In this document: piece by piece, positions 11,790 through 23,434 of the stretch
How positions within the stretch are numbered: position 1 is the stretch's first letter
How the letters are laid out: every line of letters starts with the position of its first letter
From: Tolypeutes matacus
Taxonomy: Eukaryota > Chordata > Mammalia > Cingulata > Chlamyphoridae
Assembly (NCBI GenBank): GCA_026826555.1
Contig: JAKSZT010053928.1
Coordinates: forward strand, 1,918,440 to 1,982,439
Direction: 5' to 3'
DNA length: 64,000 nucleotides
Notes under the pieces: model-generated
The model's database searches: none
Told to the model about the DNA's origin: nothing
The model's input: only the letters and a program-made list of their open reading frames with translations
Position numbers and translations under genes: made by a program

Positions 11790-12264
11790 TGTTACGGGTT
11801 GAGTTGTAACCCCCCCCAAAAGATATGTTGAGGTCCTAACCTCCAGTTGCTCTGAAGATGAACTTATTTGGAAATAGGATCGTTGCAGATTTACTTAGTT
11901 AAGATGAGGTCATCCTGAGTTAAGGTGGGCCCTTAGTCCTACATGACTGGTGTCCTAGTAAGAAAAGCAGAGATGCAGACACCAAGAGAAAGCTCTGTGA
12001 AGGTGGGCACACAGGGAGAAGACAGCTACATGACGACAGAAGCAGAGGTTGGAATGAGGCAGCCACAAGCCAAGGAAGGCCTGGCCCACCAGAAGTTAGG
12101 AAGAGGCGAGGAAGCCCCTTCCCTAGAACCTTCAGAAGGAGCAAGGCCTGGCCGACAACTTGTTTTCAGACTTCTAGCCTCCCGAACTGTAAGAGAATAA
12201 ATTTCTGTTGTTTTCAGCTTCCTAGTTTGTGGTACTTTGTATGGCAGCCTAGGAAACTCATACA
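11790..12264 (+). mobile_element. Solo LTR, MaLR/ERVL type
   Basis: Starts TGTTACGGGTTGAGTTG and ends 'ggaaactcataca', so TG...CA termini are intact or nearly so. Internal 'gatatgttgaggtcctaacc', 'ttagttaagatgaggtcat' and the 3' 'ctgtaagagaataaatttctg' with AATAAA near 12198 match an old mammalian MaLR-type LTR. The 475-bp length fits. No internal retroviral sequence is attached. Immediate flanks show no clean 5-bp duplication. Overlapping open frames (85 and 86 codons) are LTR noise. Confidence 0.8.
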
Positions 12265-12304
12265 CCTCTCCTTCTAGTAGCTCCAAGGTGTACTTCAGAG
12301 AGCA

Positions 12305-12440
12305 TGGTCTTTAGTAAGAATGAGCCTGGGTGTAAGCCTGGACCACTTAAAAGCCAGGTGACTTTGGGCAAGTTATTTTACCTTTCTCCACTGGAAAAAA
12401 AAATATGGATAAATAATATCATATGCACAAAGCTCTTAAC
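12305..12440 (+). mobile_element. MIR SINE fragment
   Basis: Plus-strand MIR order: 'gagcctgggtgtaagcctgg', 'ccaggtgactttgggcaagtta', 'tacctttctccactg' then an A-rich 3' side. Confidence 0.65.
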
Positions 12441-13305
12441 ACCAAGAGGCACCCCTTTGAAATAGAAAGGATGAATGTGAAGGGGTCTTAGTGTTAAAAT
12501 CTCCTAAGGCTAAAGAATCTACGAGACAGGATTGAAGGCAAGCAGGGCTTTCCACATCATTCTAAGTCTGGAGATCCAAGGATCGTCTGCTCATTTGTTC
12601 ACTATGGCCAAACTGGATAGTTCAAGCCCAAGGGAATTTGAGAGGCCCCATTACCCAATTCCTCCCCAGAGTCACCATATTATATTTACACTGTCTGCCT
12701 ATTCCACTGCATCCCAAATGGTTAATGTCAATCTCAAATCCACTCCAGCCAAATCCCTTGGCTGTGCACACTGCGCAGATGATCATGGACACTCTCCTTC
12801 TCTTTGGATAGTGAATTTCCAGACCGAGTGGACAAAGCAAGCCCAACAGGAGAGCCAAGCACAAGGGCAAGCAAAGGGGAGACAAACTGACTTTCTGGTG
12901 TACTTGCCTAACTTCCACTTCATGTTTAAGATTCCAAAATAGTTCTTCAAATATGCTTGCAAACGGTTGCACTGCCCTTGAATATGTTCCCTTGGCTCCC
13001 GTCTGAGTCAGTGTAATGAGTCTGCATTTTATAAGAGCTGAGCCTGGTCCAAATGGAACCGTGTAACTGTTAGAAAGATTAATGGACTGTATCATCCAAC
13101 AGTTGACTATAAACTTCTAATTGTGTGACTCTCCGTGTGGCGTCTACAGCTAAATCGGAGCCTGCTTCCTCAGTCACTAATATCCACTGATATTGTTCAT
13201 TATTTTTCTAATGCCAACCCTAGGTACATCAATGCTGGGCAGATCCCTGAGGAAAACAACAACTTTTGTTGTAGGTACTTGAGAGCAGTCATTATCACCA
13301 TTGCC
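12441..13305. other. Unique sequence with overlapping chance ORFs
   Basis: Opposite-strand frames of 136 codons (12532-12942, plus) and 157 codons (12622-13095, minus) overlap. Neither shows a domain, signal peptide or composition argument for coding. The part after 12950 is repeat-free and could be conserved noncoding DNA. Confidence 0.4.
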
Positions 13306-13370
13306 AATTAATTCATCAATCAGTGTTTACTGAGCTGCCACCGAGAGCTGGGAACAGCACCATGCCCTGC
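13306..13370 (-). mobile_element. L2 LINE fragment
   Basis: 'ttcatcaatcagtgtttactgagc' followed by 'gggaacagcaccatgccctg' resembles the reverse complement of the L2 3' end. Short and diverged. Confidence 0.4.
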
Positions 13371-14159
13371 TGAGCCAGGGAAGGGTGGAGGGGCCCATGA
13401 AGACCCAGGCTCTGCTCGAGGGAGCAGGGAGGCTGCAAGGGGGGGCACGGGGGGGGGGACTAGCAGGAACTCAGAGCCAAGAGATGGACACCTCCTTCCT
13501 GGGACTGCGTGAGAGCAGGCGACTCACTTACCCTCCCAGCCTTAAAACTGGGAATCAGGACACCAGCCGGGACTACCTACCTGAGAACAGACAAAATGTG
13601 CACAACCATGATTTGAAAAACATTAAGCTCAACATAAACAAAAGCATCCACTGTACCTCTAACAGAAAATACAGATAATGCTAAGCATAAATAAGGCAAC
13701 TTGGGTTTACTTGCACCTGTCTTCTTCCTCATAAATTCATGCCCTTCTCTTCCCACACTTTGAGAATATTTTTAGTGGTTTCTTCACATAAGTAAACCCT
13801 CCTCTTTTCAGCTTTGAAAGCACCTGCAGAGGCATCTTTAAGCTGCTCTTGCTTTGTCCTTAACAGAACTGCATTCTATTAAAAGAATGGTGAAGTGTCC
13901 ACCACTGGTCTTAATAAAGGGAAAGTTAGAGAAGACATGGCTCCTCTACCCCTGCCCACCTGCTCCTCCCCCCACTGCCCCTTTCTCTGGACAGGACACA
14001 TGGAGCTACCCACATCCCGTGATGGCCCTCCACCCTACCAGAAGCTGGAGCATCAAGCCGACGTCACAATCTCCACCTCATCCTTCATCCCAGGAATCTC
14101 ATCGTATATGTTGCCTTTAATCACTTTGCAAAAATGCCGTCCTCTCCTTCCTTGTAGCT
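13371..14159. other. Unique sequence with G-rich tract
   Basis: G runs at 13418-13458 (GGG, GGG, seven G, ten G) form a quadruplex-capable tract. The rest holds no recognised gene or repeat. Confidence 0.4.
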
Positions 14160-14610
14160 GCATTTAATGAATGCATCACCTTATGTTCTAAACGGCAAGT
14201 TCTTTTCAGGAAATGGAGGAAAGAGGACCATTATTTAACTATACTGCTACGGCGTGTTGTGAAACTCTGGCCAGCATAATGCTTGTTGGCAAATGGGGCT
14301 GAAAGTCTCCAAAGTTAATCAAGTTGCTGAGGTTTTTCAGGATGTGGATGTTGGCAGAATTCCACCACACCTCTATGCCAATTTAGATGTTTAAACATCT
14401 GGGGAACAGTAAATACAGAACACGCAACTGCAGCATTAAGAGCGAGCGGCGGCTGCAGTCCTCTAACCAGCGTGCCCCCTTCTGCCCTCACCTCTTCCCT
14501 TTTCACCAGATGGGGAATGATCACATATATGCCCTCCTCAATCCTGCCATTCTAAAAAAGGTGCGGGCGTTTGCTTATAACAACCTAATCTACGCTCTCT
14601 AGATCAGAGA
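14160..14610. promoter_or_regulatory. Candidate regulatory block with FOX-like palindrome
   Basis: Repeat-free block containing the perfect 16-bp palindrome AGATGTTTAAACATCT (14385-14400). Its core TGTTTAAACA is two facing forkhead-type sites. A GC-rich patch with CpGs (gagcgagcggcggctgc near 14440) follows. Function is inferred from motifs only. Confidence 0.3.
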
Positions 14611-17600
14611 AACAGGCCGACTAGGAACAGATTCTAGCAGATTTGGATCTGTACTTTGAATGATGAAAAAGCTAAAGCCTACTGTACCCTAGAGTTTAGA
14701 AGCAACCTTGTTTCCATCAACTGCCTCAAGTGGTTCCAACATGGCCTATAAAAGGACAATCCCAAAAAAGCTTGAAAATAATGACTTGGCACAGGGTGCA
14801 GTATCAGATTTTACCAGCAATAGCCAGAAAGTTTTTTTTACCAGAATACATGAAGGTTGTGTGCTAGCCAAGACTCCCTTATACATCAGTAAAGGGAGGA
14901 TGGTCAAGTTTGGGTTTTAAGGCTTATCAAATGATTTCTGCTGCTTCCCCTAAACACAAGAACTAGTATGATTATCTGGCCCTGCTAGAGCTCCTCGTTC
15001 ATGTAAGTGGGGGAAGAAGGTTTAGGAAGGGGAACTTAAAGCAGGAGGAAATAACAAGGGAAGGACACTTCACACCAATGCAATATTTTTTAAAATGTCA
15101 TTTTCTCCAAAATCTGGACTCTGAACTTTGGTAATGAGCAGAACTCCCTGGGTGCTGTGGGAGAGAGAGAGGAGATGTCAAGGCCCAGGAGGTCCAGAGG
15201 AAAGGATCCCATGGAAGCTGAAGGAGCTGGGATTTTTCCTTTCATTCATTAGAGCATAAATTGTGGAGAATATGAACAAACAAAAAGCCCAATGAGACTA
15301 TTTATGAGGAGAAGCAATAAAACCCACACAGATAATGTATGACAGAGGGGAAATGAACTTGCCCAAACAGAGCAAACGCCTTCTCTGTGGTTACCACACA
15401 CAAGATTAACGCCGCCGCCCCAGCCTCGTCCGTGGCGTCGCAGAGCCGTGCTTTACAGCTCCCTTTCATTTCACAGGGGTGTAAATAATTGATAACTTGA
15501 AGGGACCCAAGAAACCTACTGCAACTGAACACAGATATTTTTTATGGCATCAATTACAGGGCCAGTGATTTGATGAGAAAAGGAAAATATTTCAAACCAC
15601 ACTTTAATGATCTCCACCAAGAACCCCCAGCGTTCCAAATGAAGCATGGGTCTCTGGGTCTTGATTTTTTTCTTCCTCTTCTTTCCTCCTCATGGGGAAT
15701 AAAAGTTAGAGTTGAACAGAAGAGACGGCTAACTATTTTCCTATCTATATTTTGTGGTGGTGGATTGTAGGACTACCTGTTCAAACAGAGAAGGAAAGGC
15801 TTCGGAGCAGTGAGGGCTTTGGGGAAGGCCCCTTGGGGGTGCACACGTCTGAGCCGCAGCATGTTATGGGACAGAAGGTAGGGTAAATTAGGTTTGGCGA
15901 CTAAGAACACAGTCGTAGCGGAGCTTGTCATTTATGACACTACAACGCAGTGGCGTGTTAAAATGGTATTGTAAGCAGTGCCATTAAGGCTGTTGAAAGG
16001 AAGTCAGAGTTCAAGTATTTGTGCATGAGGCACTTTATGTGGTGACGACTTCTGAATTTATAGTTGTCAGAATGGGAGGAGAGATGTTGATTTGGTCTGA
16101 GAACGGGCCTGCTCATGCTTATGTCTGGTTGATTGTGAAGTCCAGTTAATTTTTCTTAGTGGGGTTTTGGGGGGTTTTGGGGGGGTCAGAATTCTTGCAA
16201 GGCTGCTACTGCTTCATGCTTCATAGTCTGGGACTATGCCTTTGGAAAAATTGTACCAAAACTCAAATGACACAGTGCCGTGGGAGGTGTACTGAATACC
16301 CACTGCAGGTTGGTCCTACAGAAAGTGGACTTTGAGGAAATATTGGAGATGGGCAGTGAGCAGAGAGGGTGAGGGTGAGTCTCAGAGTGGAGGGAGTGGG
16401 GGATAGAAGAGGTGCTTCAACCCAGTTCCAAGAACAGTAAAACCCTATAATTCTATAACTTACCACATACATTTGAAGCCACAAGTCAAAACGTATACCT
16501 TGAAATGTCATTACAAAATACAGGAAAAGTCTCCCAGAATTAACTTAGGAATTTGGGTCTGTTTCTCTATTGCCAGCATCGTCATTGTTGGATTGCATTT
16601 TTTTCTTTCTTTGGAGAGGTCTGATCAAATGACGAGAGAACTTGGACAGTTAGTTTGAAACCTCAGAGATCTGCCAACCGTCTGTTCTCTACTTGAAATA
16701 GATACTGACTGACTGTTAACCCAGAACGCTGTAGCCCTCATACTTTAAAACAAACTAATTCTACGTTTCCATTCTTGCAAAGACCTTTTGAGTGACTTGG
16801 TTCATAAGCAGGAAGGAAGGGGGCAAATGGTTCAGTGAAAAGAATTCTTTCTCTTCCTTCCAGTTCTTTGATGCAAATACACCCTCATTTTCTCTAGTTT
16901 CATTTCCTTCCTATTTTTCTATACGTTCCTAATACTCTGCACCATCTGATGATGTCAAATAGGTTATAGGATGTAAGAGCTTCAAACTGACAGAAGCAAA
17001 GTGCTTCCCTTGGCTTCCTTTTCGGACCATCTGTAAATGGGAACAGGAAAAGTCAATCTATTTTTATAAGTCTTCCAACCCAACTTGCTCTGCTTAAGAA
17101 AAATCAATCTCACTTCAGATGAGATTTATTGAAATGTTCCTAAAATGGCTCCAACTTACCCATCACAACTGACACATTATTCAGAAGTTGGAAGTGGTTT
17201 GTGGAGTATTTGAGACTTTTCGGTTTTTGAGCCTGTAAGTATAGTTCATAATGAAAGCCTGTCTGTGGAGAAGATCTTTTATCACATCTGTGTTAATTTG
17301 GGACTGCTGATTTATCATTAATAAAGCATTTGGCTAGAAAACGATGTCCATATTTGATGGTCTGGTAACTTTTTTTCTCCCATTTTATGCCACAATAACT
17401 GCCCAGTCTTACTGTTGCCATTATAAATGTGTAAAGTTTTATAGACTAAGTAATGTCAAATGAGGCAGTGTCAGGCATATCTGGAGACAGGGTTGGAGCA
17501 TTTAGATGGAAAAGGAAGTTATGTGGTTCACACCAGCCTTGCTTGTAGTTTTACTGGGTATTGATTCCTTTTTATACACTGATTTAGCATCCTGAATTAT

Positions 17601-17839
17601 GGTGCAGTATTTAAATTTAAATAGCAATTGATAGCTCCTACCTCAAAGGTTGCTCTAAGTCATAGCCATTTTTGACTCCAATGGTCTCTGTTTTTCTGGA
17701 GTGCGTATTTTATTAGAATGGCTCATAAAAGACTGCATGGCAGTTAACTATGCAGTCGAGAGAATCTGTGGCTCTTCATAAGCATCTGGGTACTGGGAAG
17801 CAATGAGTAGTTCGGTATAACAAAAATATTCAAGGAATC
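14611..17839. other. Unique sequence with CpG patch and G4T4-like tract
   Basis: No gene. A compact CpG cluster sits at 15409-15455 in an AT-rich setting, and a G4T4-like tract at 16161-16185. Open frames up to 82 codons have no familiar motif. Confidence 0.4.
15409..15455. promoter_or_regulatory. Tiny CpG-dense patch
   Basis: About eight to ten CpG dinucleotides fall within 47 bp (cgccgccgcc, ctcgtccgtggcgtcgc), while the flanks for hundreds of bases are AT-rich and CpG-poor. Too short to be called a CpG island. It may be a protected regulatory site or a chance cluster. Confidence 0.3.
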
Positions 17840-18065
17840 ACAGTCATGAAAGGAATCTCCAGAGGTCATTCAGTCCAGTCTGTTGTCTCTGAGTAAAACC
17901 ACATTTATTCCCTAAAATCCCAAATAAAGGATTCTATAGACTCCACTGCTAACAAAGTTCACTATTCAACAAGCCTAACACTTGGGAAATTTTCCCCAAT
18001 TGCCTCCCCAAGCCCCTGCAATTTACACTTATTCCCATTTTCCCATTTGAAACCCCACATCGTCT
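17840..18065 (+). mobile_element. Possible CR1/L3-like ancient LINE fragment
   Basis: The words 'gaatctccagaggtcattcag', 'ccagtctgttg' and 'cccaagcccctgcaattt' resemble an ancient CR1/L3-like repeat. Highly diverged. Confidence 0.35.
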
Positions 18066-18338
18066 ACCACAGAAGGAAGTCGAATATAATGTATTGGTCA
18101 AAGCTTTTGAAGATTAGGAGTCCTTAAATTTTTAATTAGGTAGAATGCATTATACTCCAGGTGTTATTTATCTAGCTTCTATTTGTTGCATTGCCCCTGG
18201 GCTAGTTTTGTGAGTAAACTATGCTTTGCTAGAACTTCTTCCTTCTTTTTTTATTTTTTATTTTTTAGAATCAGGCAAGCAGGGTTGTGGTTCTATAGAA
18301 CATATGCTACATTTCTATGATATTTGATGTTAAAATAT

Positions 18339-18431
18339 AGGAAAGAAGGGAAGGGAAGGGAAGGGAAGGGAAGGGAAGGGAAGGGAAGGGAAAGGAAGGG
18401 GGAAAAGGAAGAGAGAAAAAGAGAAAGGAGG
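18339..18431. repeat. (GGGAA)9 microsatellite in a 93-nt homopurine tract
   Basis: Nine consecutive GGGAA units run from about 18348 to 18392, inside an uninterrupted purine tract from 18339 to 18431. The tract continues with GGAAAAGG and GAGAGAAAAAGAG. It is capable of G-quadruplex formation on the plus strand and of triplex (H-DNA) formation. The minus-strand open frame over it encodes PSLPF repeats and is an artefact. Confidence 0.95.
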
Positions 18432-19058
18432 CTATTTTTCTCATGATTTAAGTCCACGCATAACTCTCTCCCATGCTTCCTGGGTCTGAAGTGAAGCGAT
18501 TCCATTTCTCATTGTCCATCCCTGAGGAACTGGAGCAAACAGCCTGTAGTCCACCCACTGCTTTGCATTCCATGCACATGAGAGGGAACCCTGCACTGTT
18601 AAAGTTACTCTTGCATTGCTGGGTCTGGGTTCTGGAAAGTGACAGGAGGAAGAGGGAGGGGCCAGTAAGAAAGCCTAATGGAATTTATTCGTAGAAATCT
18701 ATTCCTTCCTTGTTCACCTTTCCTTCCAAATGCCTTCTAGAAAATCTATTAATTCTTTCCTTACAGCGGTAAAAAAAAAAAAAAGACCCAGGTTAAGACC
18801 AACACAAAGTTAAGGTGTGGATTTCATGGATTTTCTCCTCTGTGTTATGAGAAATATAGGTTGCAGAAATTAAATAGCTTAATTATATCTGGATTCCTCA
18901 GTAATTGAGATTATTTATTAAAATGCAGTCATTCTTTGCAAAGAATTAAATGTTGACCCTTTAACTAATTAAATATAATTAATTAAATTAAATATAACTT
19001 TTTCTTTCAACTAAAACGACTAGCTTGCTGTACCAGGTGTTTCACCCAATGGCTTAAG
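18432..19058. other. Unique sequence
   Basis: An A14 run lies at 18771-18784 and an AT-rich ATTAAATATAA repeat-like patch at 18963-18999. No gene or retrocopy signature. Confidence 0.4.
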
Positions 19059-19209
19059 CAGTAGTTCTCAAAGGGACTTGTTAGACATGTAAATTCTCAG
19101 GCCCTACCCCAGCGCTACAGAGTCAGAAACTCTGGAGGTAGAGCCCAGCAACCTATTTTTTAAAAGCCATTCAGGTGTTTCTGAAGCACACTAAAGGTGA
19201 GAATCAGTG
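19059..19209 (+). mobile_element. MER5A-like hAT MITE
   Basis: Starts CAGTAGTTCTCAAAG and ends 'ctaaaggtgagaatcagtg', giving MER5-type inverted termini. Internal 'aattctcaggccctacccc', 'agagtcagaaactctgg' and 'gcccagcaacct' are diagnostic. Length 151 bp. No clear 8-bp target duplication remains. Confidence 0.85.
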
Positions 19210-19330
19210 AGTAAGGCGTATTCCCATTTCAGAGAAATGAAAAACTTGGGCACAAAGAGTTTAAGCAATTTTCCCAGCACCACACAACTAGAAAGAGGCG
19301 GAAGCTGCCTGACTCCAAAGCCCATTAGGT
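19210..19330 (-). mobile_element. MIR/L2-like fragment
   Basis: 'tcccatttcagagaaatgaa', 'gagtttaagcaattttccc' and 'cacacaactagaaagaggcgg' are in the order of a reverse-complemented MIR. It abuts the MER5A copy. Confidence 0.6.
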
Positions 19331-19949
19331 TATACCAGGTCATGGACCTCAGTTTACCTGAAAACTCATTGTCAAGACAGGTACATGAGAAATACACTAC
19401 AGAAGAAGAATTTAGATTTTTAAAAATAACAAAAAAACAAGCAGCTAACATATGGATTAAAACTTGTCTTGCCTGGCCCATTCTCAGTCTATAAAATGCT
19501 GAGCTCAAAAAGCTATAATTCAAATGCTAAACTCAAAGGCCAGGTAGGTACTGGAAAACAATGACAGGAATCAGAATCAGAGTCGAAGACCCCTGCCCCA
19601 TGAGAAGGGGCAGCCATGTGACTCAGTGCCAGCAGAACAATGCTACATCAAAATGATCTCTCCAGAAAGGCCAGAAATACACAATTTTTATTTGGAATCA
19701 TTTTGATTTTGAAATATTGCAAATGTTAGCCACTGGCTCACGAATTTTGGATAAACTATATCATTAAAAAACAAACAGGGAATTTGCTTACAGGGTGCCA
19801 TTTTGCAACGTCTGGCTTAGAAATCTTTCATAACATTTAATGAACCCAGATCTGAAGGTATATAAGGTTTATGGAAAATATGTGTAGGAAAGGCATGGGA
19901 AAATTGAACTCATGGAACTGCGCTTAATGATCATGTTATCAAAAATGTG

Positions 19950-20347
19950 TGGGAAATGGATGTGACTCAAGCGATTGGGCTACTGTCTACCATATAGGAG
20001 GTTCAGGGTTCAATTCCCGGGGCCTCCTGGTGAAAGGCGAGCTGGCCCACATGGTGAGCAGGCCCACGCAGGAGTGCTGGCCTGTATGGAGAGCTGGCGC
20101 AGCAAGATGGCACAACAAAAAGAGACACAGAGGAGAGACACAACAGACCAGGGAGCTGAGGTGGCACAGGAGATTGAGCACTTCTCTCTCACTCTGGAAG
20201 GTCCCAGGATTGGTTCCCGGTGTCGCCTAAAGACTTGTCTAAAAGACAAGCAGACACAGAAGAACACACAGAGAGCAGACAGTGAGTGCAAAACAACACG
20301 ATGAATGGGTCGGGGTGGAAGGGAGGAATAAATAAATAAATCTTTGA
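19950..20347 (+). mobile_element. DAS SINE, dimeric, with 9-bp target duplication
   Basis: Two tRNA-like units are joined. The first has an A-box-like 'gtgactcaagcgattgggc' and B box GGTTCAATTCC (20007-20017); the second an A-box-like 'gtggcacaggagattgagc' and B-like 'ggattggttcccgg' (about 20207-20220). It ends in (AATA)n and 'ctttgaaaa'. AAAAATGTG flanks it at 19941-19949 and 20348-20356. Overlapping open frames on both strands are SINE-derived. Confidence 0.9.
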
Positions 20348-20356
20348 AAAAATGTG

Positions 20357-21664
20357 CCTAAACCTGATGGCTATGTCATAATGGCCACTTTCATTAATTC
20401 ATAGTTTGGAATGGTATTACATAATATCTCCATGCTTTTACAATCTTCACTATGATCTTGTACCTTACACATAGTTTCATGAGCAACTATTTGAGTAAAT
20501 TGCTGGAAAAGTATCTTTTGAGAGTATGTGTCAAGGGTTTACGTGGGCACCATTTTAAATTTTTCATTGAGAAAGCCACTCTATAGACTGAAAAACATTC
20601 AAAGGAAGCGAGTTTGGAAGGGTTTCTGCAAAATTCATCTCAACTGCAGACAGAAGTGATTTTAATGCCTGTTATTTTGGGAGCAGTTCAAAGTTGTTTT
20701 TTCATTGTAAATAGCATTAAAGTGCTCTGTGGAGGCAAGTATTACTTTTTTCTTGGCCCACTGTACTTCAGTAATGGTTCTTATACACTGAAGGCACAAC
20801 AATAAGACTCAGGAAGTCATGCACAATATATTGGGGACAACAGGGAAGAAGCAGGAGGGAAGGGGAAGTCATATGGTAAGTATATAGAAGAGAAATTCAG
20901 GGGCGGAGAGTCTGTGCTTGGGAATACCAGCCAAGACAGGGAACATCTGGAAAACCTGCTCTGTATTATGTGGTCATTCCACAAACTTTTCCAAGGAGTC
21001 ACATAAGGAGAATATTATGTTTTAATTAGAGTTGGGCTTGCTCCAGAGAAAAGAGGGTAAAGGAGAGGTTTGGTGAACAACTGTCTTTCAGTTTGGCTGG
21101 GTCCATGAATTGCAATTAACCACTTAGCTGCCTGCTGATGTGCTCTGCACATTCCGATAGCTCAGCGATTTAATGATTTAATGGATCATCACACTGGGCT
21201 CTTGCCCAGCCCTAATCTGTGAATGCAGAGCAGAAGCAATTGGCTAGTCTCAACTGAAGACGAAAGGTCAAACCAAGGACATTTGTGTGGGGCAGGCACC
21301 ACCAGGAAGCCAATGTGGTATCCTCACTCCCCAGCCCCCTTTCTTATATCACATGGCAAGTTTATCAGTTATTCTCTAATAGTAAGAAGAGAGTCAGGGA
21401 CAAGAGTAAATATAAGAATGTACTGAAGGTAAGTAATTTTTAAAGGTAATATGATTCTATTTCATTTTATGAGGAAATACAGTTATTATGCCTAGAAATA
21501 TAGTAGTTCATGTATCTGAACTCCCCTTAATAGCAATTAAACACATTTTTAATCCTAATAATTTATTAGTTTTTTTTTACTTAAGCATCTAATAAATTCA
21601 ATTTAATAAATAGAAAAGAATTGCAAGAAAAAATATTGCTCACACTTTTATATTTTTTCACAAC
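20357..21664. other. Unique sequence, possible noncoding conserved part near 21.1 kb
   Basis: No gene. Around 21080-21200 there are repeated homeodomain-like words (GCAATTAACC, GATTTAATGATTTAATGG, ATCATCACA) in repeat-free DNA. No other structure seen. Confidence 0.35.
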
Positions 21665-22280
21665 TTCATCATCACATATTTATTGAGCTTCAAACTATGT
21701 ATTCGGTACTGTCTCCCTGTGGGGGATACAAGGACATATAAGACCCACCCCTCTTCTCAAGAGACTAATAGTCAAATAAGACAGACAAGCAGAGAGCCTT
21801 GAGATGTTAAGAATAATATAAGTGCCACACTAATGCAAAATGCTAATAATTGGGAAAACTGAGGGTGGTGGGGTATATGGGAATCCTGTACCTTCTGCAT
21901 GGTTTTTCTGTAAACCTACAACTGCTGTAACAAACAAATGAAAACAATATAACATGTGACCATGATACATATGATGGGACATGGAAGTTGCTAAGCTAAT
22001 AGTTCAAAAAGAAAAACCACAGACTTGGGGAGTAGAAAAAGCAAGGGTGGGTTCCTGGGGAAGAGAGCTTGTTTGGGTCCTTGAAGGATGGGTAGAATCT
22101 GAATAAGTGAGGAGGAGGAGGAGCGAGGATCAAGCAGGGAGTGGGCTAGTCTCTGAGCAGATGCCCAGAAGGCACTGCAAGCGTCCCAGCAAGGCTGAGC
22201 AGAGGCTCCTCAAGGTGGCCCAGGGAAGGTGACCTAGAAAGCAGCCAGGGACCACGTTGACAACTGCGGAGGACCTTGAC
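21665..22280 (-). mobile_element. L2 LINE, interrupted by an L1 fragment
   Basis: 'tatttattgagcttcaaac', 'ggatacaaggacatataag' and 'aagacagacaagcagagag' form the reverse complement of the L2 3' part. After an L1 insert (about 21818-21950) L2-like words resume: 'cttgaaggatgggtagaatc' and 'gaggaccttgactg'. A short (GGA)n lies near 22110. Confidence 0.6.
21818..21950 (+). mobile_element. L1 3' UTR fragment inside L2
   Basis: 'gccacactaatgcaaaatgc', 'ggtggggtatatgggaatcc' and 'tctgtaaacctacaactgct' are the typical L1 3' UTR order. It is 5'-truncated to about 130 bp. A related 3' end occurs at 46460-46630. Confidence 0.75.
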
Positions 22281-22646
22281 TGAGGAAGGATAAGGAAGAA
22301 AATCATCCAAAATTAGTAACTACATATTTTAGGAGTACATGGGCTTAACATATACCAGGAGTCAGGGGAATGGGATACTGCCAAATGTGCAAGGAACATT
22401 ATTTTCTCAAATGTAATCTTGGTGGCATATGGCAGTTTAGATCTGATGTCCACTGCGATTTCTATGTTTCTCTGCCTTTATACCCCAGGGCCAGGGTCGC
22501 TTTGCCATCTGAGATACTCTAAATTCCTAACCCCTTGCTTTACTGACCCCATGCCAATAATATGTCAACTCCTTCCCTTTCCTCTTTCAGCATATCTTCT
22601 CCAGACAGTATTTTGCACTTGTACGCAAACCACAGCCTTTCCAAAA

Positions 22647-22687
22647 GTTTAAAAGGTGCAGTGTATATAAGTTGCTCTTTCCAAAAG
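22647..22687 (+). repeat. Short templated insertion flanked by 11-bp duplication
   Basis: Bases 22648-22676 (29 bp) are an exact copy of 23436-23464. With one matching base on the left and two on the right, identity covers 32 bp. The segment is bounded by CTTTCCAAAAG at 22637-22647 and again at 22677-22687, an 11-bp direct repeat that looks like a target duplication. There is no poly(A), inverted terminus or known element in the copied segment. Confidence 0.85.
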
Positions 22688-23434
22688 AAGGAAGATGGCA
22701 TGTGAGTCTTGGAATCACCCTCCCTCTACACTCTTCCAGCTGCTGAGTACATATACATGTACCACTTGGTTTATTTACTAGGAAAGCCCAAAATGTTTCC
22801 CAAATCCAGAACATACCCCTGCATGTTGTTCCCACTAGTCTAACCAGGAATCCCATTGTCTTCCTCCTCTAATGCGATAAGCCAAATCTGATTGGAGAAT
22901 AATTATAAAATACACTGATGTGCAATTTGTCTCACTAACCCAGTAATTAATTAATATACTACTTATGGTTCAGAAGAGCTCTTCAGACACAGCACAAATT
23001 CCACTGGATGAAAGAGAATACCAAAGACATAAGCCAGGGACAGCATCTTTACATAAGACAGGCCAGGAGAAAAAGATAAGAGGGAGAAAAAGACAAGATC
23101 TTTTGTGGGTCTATGGTGAGATTTGTTTTACCCCATTCGCGGATTCTCCTTTTAACTTGCGAGATAGATTGTGTGTTTTGCGATGATTTGGCAGCAATAT
23201 TCATGCAGCTAAAACTAGCTGGTAGATGGGCTTTTTTATGTCTAAACTTTCCAACACCAGAAGCTTCTAGGTGGGAGAATAGTCCTAATCAATAGAACTA
23301 ATCTACCATCGACTTTTCATTGATTTGAGGAGACAAACTCTATTCTCATTCAGGCAAAACACAACTCCTAGCTCCTTTTGCCTTCAAGAAATTGAATCTC
23401 GCAGTAGGAAGTGCCTGGGATTTTCCCTTCCATT

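Noticed and set aside
12532..13095. Overlapping 136- and 157-codon ORFs on opposite strands
   Set aside because: Mutually overlapping antisense frames without motifs are typical of chance.
19949..20304. Cluster of ORFs on both strands as small genes
   Set aside because: They lie entirely within the dimeric DAS SINE.
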